A DNA stretch of 64,000 nucleotides, taken from assembly GCA_018268995.1 (NCBI GenBank), contig JAFDVL010000050.1, positions 47,174-111,173 of the forward strand, given 5' to 3'. This document shows positions 46,153 through 55,440 of the stretch, one piece after another; within the stretch, counting starts at the first letter, position 1, and each line of letters opens with the position of its first letter. Under the pieces are notes generated by a model. That model was not told the DNA's origin, made no database searches, and worked only from the letters and a program-made list of their open reading frames with translations. Position numbers and translations under genes: made by a program. The stretch comes from Acidobacteriota bacterium (GTDB lineage: Bacteria; Acidobacteriota; Blastocatellia; RBC074).

Positions 46153-47733
46153 CTATCGTACGTAATCACCTTCAACAGGAAGCGCCTGTGACCGATTGTC
46201 CCTGGCATCATTGCTGGCCGCATCACTGACTGGCATTACCTGCGGCAGAATAATTCTGAATTTCGTGCCGATTCCTTCCTGACTGTCAACTTCAATCTTT
46301 CCGCCGTGTTGTTCGATAATCTCACGGCAGGAATATAATCCGAGTCCAATTCCTTTTTTCTTGGTCGTAGCAAAGGCATGAAAGAGCTTGTCCCGAATAA
46401 ATTCGGGCGACATTCCTTTGCCCGTATCCATCACCACAATCAAATTATTTGGGGCGACAGACTGAGTCGTAATACGCAGGTTCCCGCCCTGCGGCATGGC
46501 TTCGAGCGCGTTGATGATCAGGTTTTCTACGACACGCTCTATGGCCGACGGATTCATCACAGATACAAGACTGGGGGAAAGTTCAGTAGTGATTTGATAC
46601 CGATCTCCTGCCTGTTCTGCCGTACGCATCAACACTCGCTCCACTAATTGACTGACATCACCTTCAAACCGCTCTTCCATTGGTTGTGTCAGCGGATCAG
46701 AGAGCTTGGAAACCAGGTTTTTCAAATTGCCAACCGAATCAGCCAGCGTTCGCATCGCGTCTTCCCGAAAGCCTTCGCGGTCAAATTTACGCTCCATATT
46801 CGTGACCAGAAACGAAAGCGAAAGAATCGCATTCTTCAGATCATGCGTCAGCACAGCGGAAAGTCGGGCAAACGACTCAAATTGCTTCTGCTCACTTTCG
46901 CGGGCAATCATCTCGCGCAAACGCCCGGCCATTCGATTGAAGGCTTCTGCCAAGACCTTCGTCTCATCGTTACTTTTGACCGTAATATTCGAGTCAAGCT
47001 TTCCGGCGGCAATCGCTTTTGCGCCCCGCGTCACACGCCGAATGGAGTCGGTTGTTCCGCTAATAATCAAGTACACCAGCAAGGTAGCAACTATCGCCAG
47101 CAACAACGTAATGCCGAGGATGCTCAGCCCTGCGATGTCCAAGGTGCCACGGCTGACATCCTGCTCAATCACAAAAATGGAATAGGCGGTATCATTGCCA
47201 CTTTGGTGCAGGTGAATCATCCAATACTGATTATCTATCAAATAACGATTTCGCACTTCCCTGCCGAAAAGGCCTGACAACAACTGAGACTGTGCATCTT
47301 TGCCTTCCAGCAATCGAGTAAACAGGGCCGGAAGTGTTTCAGGCAACACAGCACGATAATCTTTGCCTTCCCAGGTAGGATTCGCGGCATAGCGAACCAT
47401 CCCCTGCCCATCCAGAATAATCACTTCACGCAACGAGCGAACCGTGCTCGCATCGGGTGGCAAAAAACGACCGGTCAGAGCGGCTGTACGCGGGCCTACC
47501 GCCTTTTCCAGGGACAGGGTCTGACTTGTTTCGGGATTTTGCGCACGCAGCAGGTCTAGTTGTTTGACAATTTCTTTAGCTCTGGCTTCCAGTCCAAAAC
47601 GAACAACCGCAGCTACTCGTTCCACCGAAGTGTTGTACCAAACGAGCGTCAAAACAAGCATCGGGACAATCGCGAAGAGCAACACGATGATCACGAGTTT
47701 CGCGCGAATTGGAATTGGGTAATTGATCTTCAT
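46153..47733 (-). CDS. HAMP-domain sensor histidine kinase of the HDLKN class
   Basis: The 526-residue kinase has TM1 (about 12-33), a periplasmic sensor (34-198), TM2 (about 200-225) and a HAMP linker (to about 278). The phosphoacceptor His297 lies in LTHDLKNAILSLS. The catalytic domain follows (N-box VVENLIINALEAM, G1 DTGKGMSPEF, G2 KKKGIGLGLYSCREI). The HDLKN phosphoacceptor motif is characteristic of PrsK-type kinases, though PrsK has many more membrane helices. It precedes and probably phosphorylates the sigma-54 response regulator. The ligand is unknown. Confidence 0.92.
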   Translation of the reverse strand: MKINYPIPIRAKLVIIVLLFAIVPMLVLTLVWYNTSVERVAAVVRFGLEARAKEIVKQLDLLRAQNPETSQTLSLEKAVGPRTAALTGRFLPPDASTVRSLREVIILDGQGMVRYAANPTWEGKDYRAVLPETLPALFTRLLEGKDAQSQLLSGLFGREVRNRYLIDNQYWMIHLHQSGNDTAYSIFVIEQDVSRGTLDIAGLSILGITLLLAIVATLLVYLIISGTTDSIRRVTRGAKAIAAGKLDSNITVKSNDETKVLAEAFNRMAGRLREMIARESEQKQFESFARLSAVLTHDLKNAILSLSFLVTNMERKFDREGFREDAMRTLADSVGNLKNLVSKLSDPLTQPMEERFEGDVSQLVERVLMRTAEQAGDRYQITTELSPSLVSVMNPSAIERVVENLIINALEAMPQGGNLRITTQSVAPNNLIVVMDTGKGMSPEFIRDKLFHAFATTKKKGIGLGLYSCREIIEQHGGKIEVDSQEGIGTKFRIILPQVMPVSDAASNDARDNRSQALPVEGDYVR

Positions 47734-48214
47734 GGCTTGGTAGTGTCTTGCTCACGCCAATTCAGATTTGCAAATAACCAGATCGTAAAAATCAGCGATT
47801 TTTCACCCCGTCTAACGTTCTGTAAGCAACCAAAAACCAACAGCATTGGCCTTATTGACAAGCCAATTCCGCAGCATGAATTGAGTTACTAAGCGTGCAT
47901 TTCGTCTCGTCCGGCATACTACACTTCTCGCCTGAAAGCTGTCAAAGCAACGATCAATGTTATCGCGGCTTAAATCCCTGCCCATAGCTTGGCATTCCCT
48001 GGTGACATTATGTAAACTATTGAGCAATCAGTTTTTACGCTTAACATGAGTTAACACTAGCCGGCAACCTAAGTGACTCCTGAGGCAAGGGACATTGGAT
48101 TTTTTCGCTGATAGATTTCGTTGGTAGAAATGTTTTCCCACCCTAACAGAGAGTTCCTGACAAATATGGTTGTTGACAATGAACTTATTATTACTACTCC
48201 GAAAGGCCGATGAA
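47734..48214. other. Divergent intergenic region, 481 bases
   Basis: The gap separates the kinase gene (leftward) from the BON protein (rightward). A small dyad TTAAC-ATGA-GTTAA lies at 48041-48054. A possible promoter for the BON gene is TTGGCA (47989-47994) with TAAACT (48013-48018) at 18-base spacing, which is weak evidence. ATTGGC/GCCAAT (near 47845-47867) is a further small dyad. No credible gene is present. Confidence 0.4.
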
Positions 48215-49141
48215 ATGGGGATTAACGCGGGGCTGAGGCTTTTGGTGATTAGCCTGCTCTTGGTGTTATTGATGCTGATGACATATTACTTTCTGGTGAT
48301 CAACCGTAGCATTGCACCAAACCTGCCATCACAACAAAACGCGCTCAAAGCTGAAGATTCTGAAAGACAAAAAGCGGATGCTGCGCTGATGAGCAAAATC
48401 AAGTCTGCCATTTCCCAAACCAAACGCCTGCACGGATACAGCATCGGTGTGGAATGTAAGGACGGAATGGTTTCGCTGAATGGCGAAGTCCCAACCGACA
48501 TAGACAAAGAGCTGGCCGCGAATTTAGCCAAAGAGATCGTGGGAGTGAAAGAGGTCAACAATCAATTGCGCATTGTCCCGGAAGCCACTCCGCTGCCTGG
48601 TGAAAATAAAAACCTCGACCTTTCCGTTAATGTAGATGATTTAGAGCTACAGGCCAACTTACGCGAACGAATCATTTCGGTGCCTGAATTGAAAGCACAA
48701 AGCATCGAAATCAAAGTCCAGAATCGGCAAGTAACGCTGACAGGCAATGTCGCCTCAGAGCAACAAAAAATTCGCGCTGAACAGGTACTGCATAATTATC
48801 CTAAAGTTACTACTGTTACTAATCTGTTGCGGATCAGGGACGCGGCAAAGCCTTCGCCCGCCAACGCAAAAACACCGATACCAACAGTTCCCACAGACCA
48901 GGCAACGCCTGTGACATCAAGTAAAGATAATGAGCTATTGCAAGTGATACGTGCCTCACTACAAGCAAATCGCGCCGAGTTTTCTGATGTTAATGCAGTA
49001 AAAGTAGTTTGTCGGAATGGCGAAGTCATGCTTTCTGGCTCCGTCCCGATTCGGGCAGAACGAGCGTTAGCAGAGCGGTTAGTCAGAGAAGCAACAGGCA
49101 TTACTAACGTGAAGAATTTAATTGTAGTAGGGGTAAAATAA
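48215..49141 (+). CDS. Membrane-anchored protein with three BON domains
   Basis: This 308-residue protein has one N-terminal membrane helix (about 7-30). Three BON (OsmY-like) domains follow: about 60-130 (VECKDGMVSLNGEVPTDIDK), 145-215 (VQNRQVTLTGNVASEQQKI) and 240-307 (VVCRNGEVMLSGSVPIRAER). A Pro/Thr linker separates the second and third. BON domains bind phospholipid and are typical of envelope-stress proteins such as OsmY and Kbp. I chose the ATG at 48215, which has GAAAGG at good spacing; the more distal TTG/ATG starts (48170-48179) lack a ribosome site. No partner gene is adjacent. Confidence 0.87.
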   Translation: MGINAGLRLLVISLLLVLLMLMTYYFLVINRSIAPNLPSQQNALKAEDSERQKADAALMSKIKSAISQTKRLHGYSIGVECKDGMVSLNGEVPTDIDKELAANLAKEIVGVKEVNNQLRIVPEATPLPGENKNLDLSVNVDDLELQANLRERIISVPELKAQSIEIKVQNRQVTLTGNVASEQQKIRAEQVLHNYPKVTTVTNLLRIRDAAKPSPANAKTPIPTVPTDQATPVTSSKDNELLQVIRASLQANRAEFSDVNAVKVVCRNGEVMLSGSVPIRAERALAERLVREATGITNVKNLIVVGVK

Positions 49142-49400
49142 ATTGCTTGGCAAAACCGCTCAATCATTGTAAATTGCCTCTGCAAATCTTCCTCACTCCG
49201 GCAGCAACAATTTATGAAGAGGATTTGTTCAAAAAATAACTCACGTCCTTTGCGCGAAGTGCCCTCCGTATCCATCCCCACACTTTGCTCACGCTAAACC
49301 GTATCTCACTGGAATTCATAACCTCTAACCTCACTGAAGAGTAAAAAAATGTCGAAGCTTGTCTAAAACCAGTTTCCATTGCTCTTCATAAGAAAAAAGA

Positions 49401-49416
49401 AGGTCTTGAAAGACCT
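49401..49416 (-). terminator. Leftward terminator-like hairpin upstream of the 49439 gene
   Basis: The stem AGGTCTT-GA-AAGACCT (49401-49416) is followed on the minus strand by TCTTTTTTCTT. It therefore has the form of a rho-independent terminator for leftward transcription, although both flanking genes point right. It also lies in the leader of the downstream gene, 23 bases before its ATG. Confidence 0.5.
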
Positions 49417-49438
49417 CAAGTAACGATGCGAAACTTAT

Positions 49439-50926
49439 ATGAACCACTCACACCAGCTCTTAAGCCGTTTTGCCGGAGGACTGTTGTTCCTGCTCAGCCT
49501 CTGCCTTGTTCCCTCGTTTGCTCAAATCGTTTTTGATGGTTCGCCCGGAACCGCCGCGCCGCCTTCAATCCTTGGGCCATACACCATGACGCCCTTTGCG
49601 GCAGATGGAAGGCCGCTGGGTAATAATGAAACCAGCGTGGCAACGCCAGGAGTTTGCGGAGCAAACAACATTGGCTTTGGCCCAGCCCTGACCCACCGCC
49701 GCATTGGCCCGGGGTTCAATGATTGGAAATCTTGGTCGCATGGCTATACGGGCGATGTTTATCAAGCGAATGGCAACAACGCCACGATCTTTCTTCCGCC
49801 CGGCACCGCGGCTTTTTATCTCTATGCTGAACCCAACAACTTTGGCGCTTTTACCATTCAGGCCACGGCCAATGATGGGACGACGCTGGGGCCGATTCCG
49901 GTGCAGGGCAATGCAGGCGCGCAATATTATGGCTTTTACACCACTGGCCCGGCAGCGCTCAGTTCGATCACCATTGAATCGGCAGGCGGCGCGGGCGGTT
50001 TTGCGATTGGTGAGTTTGCAATCTCGTGTCAGGCCGTCCAAGCCATCACCAGTTTACCCAACGATCAAAAGGCTGGTTCCTTCCTTGTCTTTCCTTACTA
50101 TACGTCAGAAGCAGTCACTGGTCGCGATACGCGTATTACGCTCTCAAACATTGGTTCACTTGCACGCGCATTGATACATGTGTTTCTCATTGATGGCAGG
50201 ACTTGTAATCAAGCAGACTTCTTCACCTGCCTGACGCCGAATGCCAGCTTCTCCTTCAAGGCTTCTGAGTATGATCCTGAAAACACAGGCTTCATCTATG
50301 CGGTAGCCGTAAATTCCAACACAGGAATTCCCGTGCGAAACAACGTTCTGATTGGGAATGCATTCGTCCAGGACGGGATTTATGTGGGGAATTACAACGC
50401 TGAATCATTCTGGTCGTATGGAACAACACAAGGAGGAGCTTTTGACCCTATCGGACAAACCGCCATTCTCGCGCTCGGCTCAGCCTATGATGGTGCGCCA
50501 ACAGATCTCTCCGTAGAGGTCCAGAGCCCCATGGACAAGGCCAATCAAAAGCTGGTGGTTGCACCTGTGGCAGGAGATTTAACCTACACCACAGATGAGA
50601 ATTTGCTCTTTACAGCGGCAGCACATTACGGAACGGGGCAGGTTTTTAATGAGCAGGAAAAAGGAGCCAGCTACTCGAATTTATTGGTTGGAACCTGTTT
50701 GCGGACAGGGATCATTTCAGATACCCACCCTCGCGTCCCCTTTACAATGGGAAATCTGATTCGCTCCGGCCAGATGGGATCGCTGAAATTTAGAGTAACG
50801 GCAGGTGTCGGGTTACTTATGACGCCGCGCGATTCCAGCAACACGTGGACGGGCATCCGTTCCCTACACAAAACAGCAACGCGAAAGGCGATCATTCAGA
50901 TCCCGGTCTTTGCGCCAGTCTGTTAA
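49439..50926 (+). CDS. Secreted protein of unknown function
   Basis: I do not recognise a characterised family in this 495-residue protein. A signal peptide (GGLLFLLSLCLVPSFA) leads to a first beta-rich domain (about 30-205) with NNATIFLPPGTAAFYLYAEP and a terminal EFAISC. A second domain (about 215-495) follows, with KAGSFLVFPYYTS, TRITLSNIG, ALIHVFLIDGRTC and TGIRSLHKTATRKAI. The SFLVFPYY...SNIG segment resembles domains found in predicted surface proteins of environmental bacteria. Four to six Cys residues could form disulfides. No PEP-CTERM tail or membrane anchor is present, so it is probably released or periplasmic. Confidence 0.8.
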   Translation: MNHSHQLLSRFAGGLLFLLSLCLVPSFAQIVFDGSPGTAAPPSILGPYTMTPFAADGRPLGNNETSVATPGVCGANNIGFGPALTHRRIGPGFNDWKSWSHGYTGDVYQANGNNATIFLPPGTAAFYLYAEPNNFGAFTIQATANDGTTLGPIPVQGNAGAQYYGFYTTGPAALSSITIESAGGAGGFAIGEFAISCQAVQAITSLPNDQKAGSFLVFPYYTSEAVTGRDTRITLSNIGSLARALIHVFLIDGRTCNQADFFTCLTPNASFSFKASEYDPENTGFIYAVAVNSNTGIPVRNNVLIGNAFVQDGIYVGNYNAESFWSYGTTQGGAFDPIGQTAILALGSAYDGAPTDLSVEVQSPMDKANQKLVVAPVAGDLTYTTDENLLFTAAAHYGTGQVFNEQEKGASYSNLLVGTCLRTGIISDTHPRVPFTMGNLIRSGQMGSLKFRVTAGVGLLMTPRDSSNTWTGIRSLHKTATRKAIIQIPVFAPVC

Positions 50927-51024
50927 GGGCTCAGGGCAGTTAATTGGAAGCCAATGGCTGCGACGCTGGTAGCCAAACTATTCCATTTCAATCTGCCCTG
51001 ATATGCCGCTTGCTCCCCCAGCAT

Positions 51025-51055
51025 AAAAGGCCAGAGAACACATCTCTGGCCTTTT
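51025..51055. terminator. Bidirectional terminator between convergent genes
   Basis: Perfect 13-base arms AAAAGGCCAGAGA (51025-51037) and TCTCTGGCCTTTT (51043-51055) have a 5-base loop, with A and T runs at the outer ends. It lies between the secreted-protein stop and the acs stop. Confidence 0.9.
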
Positions 51056-51077
51056 GGCTTTTCAAGCATGCACTCCC

Positions 51078-53030
51078 CTATTCGTCATCATCCCGCAGTT
51101 TTTCCAGCACAGAAAAGTCTTCCAGCGTCGTCGTGTCACCGGCAACTTTTCCACTCGCGGCAAGTTCACGCAACAATCTCCGCATGATTTTTCCTGATCG
51201 GGTTTTGGGCAACATATCGGTGAAGCGAATGTCATCGGGTTTTGCAATCGCGCCGATTTCTTTGGCAACGTGATTGCGCAATTCGTTTTTCAACTCATCG
51301 CTTCCCTGCCGCCCGCCTTCAAGCGTCACGAAAGCAACAATCGCTGAGCCTTTCAAATCGTCAGGTCGTCCAACGACAGCCGACTCCGCAACCATCGGAT
51401 GCGACACCAGCGCACTTTCCACTTCGGCAGTGCCGAGGCGATGCCCCGCCACATTCAAAACATCATCCACGCGTCCCATAATCCAGAAGTAGCCGTGTTG
51501 ATCGCGGCGCGCACCATCCCCGGCAAAATAATATCCGGGAATTTCTGACCAGTATTGTTGCTGATACCGCTCGTCATCGCCCCAGATGGTGCGCAACATT
51601 CCCGGCCACGGTTTTTTAATAACCAGATACCCGCCCTGATTCGGGCCGCAGCTTGTACCGTCTTTTGTGATGACATCAATGGCAATCCCAGGAATCGGGC
51701 GCGTCGCGGTTCCCGGCACGGTCGGCGTAGCGCCGGGCAAGGGCGAAATCATGATCCCGCCCGTTTCGGTTTGCCACCACGTATCCACAATCGGGCAACG
51801 GCCTTTACCGATGGTTTGGTGATACCACATCCACGCTTCAGGATTGATAGGTTCGCCCACCGTGCCAAGCAACCGCAACGAAGTCAGATCGTGTTTTAGC
51901 ACCCATTGTTCGCCCCATTTGATAAAGGCGCGAATCGCAGTTGGAGCTGTGTAGAAAATGTTGACCTTGTACTTATCAATAATTTCCCAGAAGCGATCCG
52001 GGTTCGGCCAATTCGGTGCGCCTTCGTACATCAAACTCGTCGCGCCATTCGCCAGCGGGCCATACACGACATAGCTATGCCCTGTCACCCAGCCGATGTC
52101 TGCCGTACACCAATAAACATCCTCATCCTTGAGATCAAAAACCCATTTGGTTGTCAGCGCCGCCTGCGTCAAATAACCGCCCGTTGTGTGCAGGATTCCT
52201 TTCGGTTTTCCGGTCGTGCCTGACGTATACAAAATGAAAAGCGGATGCTCGCTGTCCAGTTGTTCCGCCGGGCAATCGTCGTTCACGATTTCCATCATTT
52301 CGTGCCACCAGTGATCGCGTCCGGGCTGCATCGTGATTTGAGTGCCGGTGCGCTTGAATACTACGCACGATTGTACAGAAGGCGTATGCCGTAAGGCTTC
52401 GTCTACGGCAGGTTTGAGCTTCACCTCTGTGCCGCGTCGCCATCCGCCATCTGCCGTCACGACCAATTTGCAGCCCGCGTCGTTGATGCGGTCTTTCAGT
52501 GCATCTGCCGAAAAGCCACCAAAAATAATCGAATGCGTTGCACCGATGCGCGCGCAAGCCAGCATCGCAATTGCCAGTTCAGGCACCAGCGGCATGTAAA
52601 GCGCAATGCGGTCGCCTTTGCGCGCACCGAGCTTTTTCAGCACGTTCGCAAACTTGCAAACTTCAGTGTGCAATTGTTGGTAAGTTAGGGTGCGCGTGTC
52701 GCCGGGTTCGCCTTCCCAAATGATCGCAGCCTTATTACGCCGCCACGAAGTCAGATGCCGATCCAGACAGTTGTAGGCAACATTCGTTTTGCCGCCAACA
52801 AACCATTTCGCAAAAGGCAAATTCCACTCCAACACCGTGTCCCATTTCTGAAACCAATGGAGGCTTTCCGCTTGCCGTGCCCAGTACGCTTCCGGGTCCG
52901 CTTCCGCTTCCTCATAAAGGCGTTCATACTCTTCCATGCCCTTGATATGAGCTTGAGAGACAAATTCTTCTGAAGGTGGAAATAAACGTGATTCGTTGAG
53001 GACGGATTCAATCGTATTTGATTCAGACAT
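51078..53030 (-). CDS. acs: Acetyl-CoA synthetase
   Basis: AMP-forming acetate-CoA ligase converts acetate, ATP and CoA to acetyl-CoA in the cytoplasm. The 650-residue protein has the family's normal length. Motifs are YTSGTTGKPKG (P-loop, near 265), YWCTADIGWVTGHSY, WWQTETGG, GRVDDVLNVAGHRLGTAEVE, and PKTRSGKIMRRLLR with the conserved acetylatable Lys (near 614). The ATG at 53030 gives the usual N-terminus; 12 upstream codons come from the repeat-containing gap. It follows actP and the DUF485 gene on the same strand, forming an acetate-scavenging unit. Confidence 0.97.
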   Translation of the reverse strand: MSESNTIESVLNESRLFPPSEEFVSQAHIKGMEEYERLYEEAEADPEAYWARQAESLHWFQKWDTVLEWNLPFAKWFVGGKTNVAYNCLDRHLTSWRRNKAAIIWEGEPGDTRTLTYQQLHTEVCKFANVLKKLGARKGDRIALYMPLVPELAIAMLACARIGATHSIIFGGFSADALKDRINDAGCKLVVTADGGWRRGTEVKLKPAVDEALRHTPSVQSCVVFKRTGTQITMQPGRDHWWHEMMEIVNDDCPAEQLDSEHPLFILYTSGTTGKPKGILHTTGGYLTQAALTTKWVFDLKDEDVYWCTADIGWVTGHSYVVYGPLANGATSLMYEGAPNWPNPDRFWEIIDKYKVNIFYTAPTAIRAFIKWGEQWVLKHDLTSLRLLGTVGEPINPEAWMWYHQTIGKGRCPIVDTWWQTETGGIMISPLPGATPTVPGTATRPIPGIAIDVITKDGTSCGPNQGGYLVIKKPWPGMLRTIWGDDERYQQQYWSEIPGYYFAGDGARRDQHGYFWIMGRVDDVLNVAGHRLGTAEVESALVSHPMVAESAVVGRPDDLKGSAIVAFVTLEGGRQGSDELKNELRNHVAKEIGAIAKPDDIRFTDMLPKTRSGKIMRRLLRELAASGKVAGDTTTLEDFSVLEKLRDDDE

Positions 53031-53051
53031 TGTAAGAAGACCTTTCAGGTT

Positions 53052-53155
53052 GAAATCAAAAGGCAAATATCAAAAAGCAAAAGGTCGGTACTTCATTTTT
53101 TCAGATAAAAAGGCTTTGCTTCCGAATTCATTTTTGCCTTTTGCCTTTTGATTTC
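53052..53155. repeat. Two-armed inverted repeat of TGCCTTT words
   Basis: Perfect 16-base arms GAAATCAAAAGGCAAA (53052-53067) and TTTGCCTTTTGATTTC (53140-53155) enclose 72 bases. The right arm reads as reiterated TTTTGCC. It fills the gap between the actP stop (53160) and the acs start (53030). Confidence 0.78.
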
Positions 53156-53159
53156 ATGG

Positions 53160-54722
53160 CTAATGCGATGTTGCCTTTTCCGCGCCGATGCCTGTGTTGG
53201 CACGCACGTTCAATTCGTCATACTTTGCTTCGGCCTCTGGTTCACGACTCAGCAGCGTACCAATGATCGCGCCGAGAAAACCGAGCGGGATACTAATAAT
53301 ACCGGGATTTTCCAGTGGGAAAATCGGATTCGTTTTCATAACGCTTGGGCTAATAGAAATCAAGATCAGGGAAGCCAATAAGCCAGTTGTCAGCCCCGTC
53401 ACTGCGCCTTTGGTATTGAACCGCTTCCAGAAAAGCGATAACACAATGACGGGCAAATTCGCAGAAGCGGCCACCGCGAAAGCAAGCGCCACCAGAAACG
53501 CTACGTTTGCCGTCGGCCCCAGCGCAATCGCTATCGCCATCGAAATTCCGCCAACAACAAAGGCTGTGATTTGCGCGACGCGGACCTCTTCGCGCGGCGT
53601 TGTTTCCTTGCCATGCTTCAAAACATTCGTCCAAAAATCATGTGCAAACGAACTTGAGGCAGAAATCGTCAACCCCGCCACAACCGCCAAAATCGTAGCG
53701 AAGGCAATGGCCGAAATAAATGCAAAGAACACGTCGCCAGCAATGATTTTTGCCAGCAACGGGGCGCTCATATTTGTGCCCCCGTTTTGGGCAATAAAAT
53801 CGCGTCCGACTATCGTCGCTGCGCCAAAACCTAAGAACGTGGTCAAAATGTAAAACGTGCCGATGATCGCCATCGCCCAAACAACACTGATGCGTGCGGT
53901 CTTGGCGTCCGGCACTGTGTAAAAGCGAATCAGGATGTGTGGCAATCCAGCTGTCCCAAAGATCAGCGCCATCCCCAATGAAATCAAGTCCAGCGCACCA
54001 AATGGTGGATTGTAACGCAACCCCGGCGTCAGAAAATTCTGTGTGACCAGTTGTCCTTTTGCATCGTGATACTGCACGTTCGCTACGGCATTGAAGAAAT
54101 TGCCAAAGCTGAAATCGAAATGTTTCAGCACCAGAATACTTAGCAAAATCGTCCCGCTCATCAACAGCACGGCTTTGATAATCTGCACCCAGGTGGTTGC
54201 CAGCATCCCGCCAAACACGACATACACAATCATCAAAACGCCGACGCCGATCACTGCTGTGTGAAAGCTGATGCCAGAGTCTTTCAGCAACAATGACACC
54301 AACGCACCTGCCCCCACCATCTGCGCAATCATATAAAATGTGCTGACCGTCAGCGTGCTCAATGCGCCCATCGCACGCACCGGACGCGGAGACAGGCGAT
54401 ACGCTAACACATCTGCCATCGTGTATTTACCTGCGTTTCGTAGCGGCTCAGCTACAACTAACAACACTGTCAAATAAGCCACCAGCCAACCCACCGAATA
54501 CATAAACCCATCGTAGCCGGAAAACGCGATCAGCCCTGCAATCCCCAGAAACGAAGCCGCACTCATATAATCGCCCGCGACGGCTAATCCGTTTTGCCAG
54601 CCGGTAATCGAACGTCCCGCAGCAAAATACGCGCTTGACCCCGTCGAACGTTTCGCCGCCCAGTAAGTAATGCCAAGGGTGATGGCAATAAAAAAGAGGA
54701 ACATTAAAAGTGCTGCGGACAT
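53160..54722 (-). CDS. actP: Cation/acetate symporter ActP
   Basis: ActP is a sodium:solute symporter (SSS family) that imports acetate and other short carboxylates. The 520-residue protein has about 13 membrane helices. Family landmarks are FAAGRSITGWQNGLAVAGDYMSAASFLG at the N-terminus, YTMADVLAYRL, GTAGLPHILIRFYTVPDAKTAR and the GLTISASSSFAHD segment. The ATG at 54722 follows CAGGAGACTT. A frame extending to 54830 adds 36 residues that are only translated palindromes, so it is rejected. The DUF485 gene upstream and acs downstream define the acetate module. Confidence 0.95.
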   Translation of the reverse strand: MSAALLMFLFFIAITLGITYWAAKRSTGSSAYFAAGRSITGWQNGLAVAGDYMSAASFLGIAGLIAFSGYDGFMYSVGWLVAYLTVLLVVAEPLRNAGKYTMADVLAYRLSPRPVRAMGALSTLTVSTFYMIAQMVGAGALVSLLLKDSGISFHTAVIGVGVLMIVYVVFGGMLATTWVQIIKAVLLMSGTILLSILVLKHFDFSFGNFFNAVANVQYHDAKGQLVTQNFLTPGLRYNPPFGALDLISLGMALIFGTAGLPHILIRFYTVPDAKTARISVVWAMAIIGTFYILTTFLGFGAATIVGRDFIAQNGGTNMSAPLLAKIIAGDVFFAFISAIAFATILAVVAGLTISASSSFAHDFWTNVLKHGKETTPREEVRVAQITAFVVGGISMAIAIALGPTANVAFLVALAFAVAASANLPVIVLSLFWKRFNTKGAVTGLTTGLLASLILISISPSVMKTNPIFPLENPGIISIPLGFLGAIIGTLLSREPEAEAKYDELNVRANTGIGAEKATSH

Positions 54723-54735
54723 GAAGTCTCCTGAA

Positions 54736-54763
54736 AATGTACGATAGGCAGCTTGCCTGTCGT
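54736..54763. repeat. GACAGGC-type palindrome, copy 2
   Basis: AATGTACGATAGGCAGCTTG and onward to CCTGTCGTG forms an imperfect hairpin (CGATAGGCA pairing with TGCCTGTCG). It matches the element at 1948 in reverse orientation and lies 14 bases upstream of the actP start. Confidence 0.65.
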
Positions 54764-54804
54764 GTCTTTTATTTTCTCGCGTGGGACGTTTGCTGAAGAG
54801 GAAA

Positions 54805-54831
54805 TGACAGGCGGGCCGCCTGTCGTACATT
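54805..54831. repeat. GACAGGC-type palindrome, copy 3
   Basis: GACAGGCGGGCCGCCTGTC is a near-perfect hairpin followed by GTACATT, the same flank as in the copies at 1948 and 54736. It overlaps the stop codon of the DUF485 gene by two bases and lies inside the acetate operon. Confidence 0.7.
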
Positions 54832-55150
54832 ACTTCTTCAACTTGCTAATAATCTTCTGCGCCAGCGCATCAAAGCTACCAGCTTTCTTCACATAAATCG
54901 CGGCCAGAATCCACGCCATAAAAAATTGCGATAGCGCGAAGAGATACGCCAGATTGACGACGCCAAAAACTTTCGTTTCCATCAGCTTGGGCGCGTATCC
55001 AACCAGCACAGGCAGGGCGAAGTAATACACGATGAAAAATATTACGGCGGGCAAAATGAATTTGCGTTTGGTCGCAACAAGGGTTTTGAACTCTTCGGTA
55101 GCGGCAATGTCTTCCCAGTCTTGGGGCTTTAGCTCTTCTTTCTCAGCCAT
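54830..55150 (-). CDS. DUF485 membrane protein (YjcH-like)
   Basis: This 106-residue inner-membrane protein has two helices (about 32-52 and 66-87) and short charged ends. The DUF485 family is found almost always next to ActP-type symporters, as yjcH is in E. coli, and probably assists or modulates the carrier. The ATG at 55150 follows GGAGCG. It is the first gene of the leftward acetate unit and is separated from actP by about 107 bases that hold two copies of the GACAGGC palindrome. Confidence 0.9.
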   Translation of the reverse strand: MAEKEELKPQDWEDIAATEEFKTLVATKRKFILPAVIFFIVYYFALPVLVGYAPKLMETKVFGVVNLAYLFALSQFFMAWILAAIYVKKAGSFDALAQKIISKLKK

Positions 55151-55295
55151 CGAAATTCGCTCCAGTACTTGATGAGATGTGAATTACAGGGATGAAACTA
55201 CGGCGGGCATTATAGGCTAAGGCGGCAAAACACAAAAGGTGACACCGTGGGGGATGTAAGCAGGCAAGCAAAAGTTTCTCGGTATGATCGCTCTT

Positions 55296-55400
55296 TTCAT
55301 GTTCCATTTTTGATTTTCCATCTTTCATTTTTCATTGCTCTGACCGCAAGCGCTGAACAATGACAAATGACAAATCGAAAATGGAATATGGAAAATAAAA
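55296..55400. repeat. Two-armed repeat of TTTCATT/CCATTTT words
   Basis: The left arm (55296-55336, TTCCATTTTTGATTTTCCAT and onward) and the right arm (55358-55400) are degenerate reverse complements built from reiterated TTTTCAT/TTTCCAT words. The element lies in the 361-base gap upstream of the acetate operon, together with the AAGCCTGAC palindrome at 55441. Confidence 0.65.
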
Positions 55401-55440
55401 TTCCCGCTAAATTTTTGCCCGACTGCTTCTAAATGGCAAA

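Noticed and set aside
54722..54830. A 36-residue N-terminal extension of ActP
   Set aside because: It is translation of two GACAGGC palindromes; the internal ATG at 54722 has a ribosome site and matches family length.
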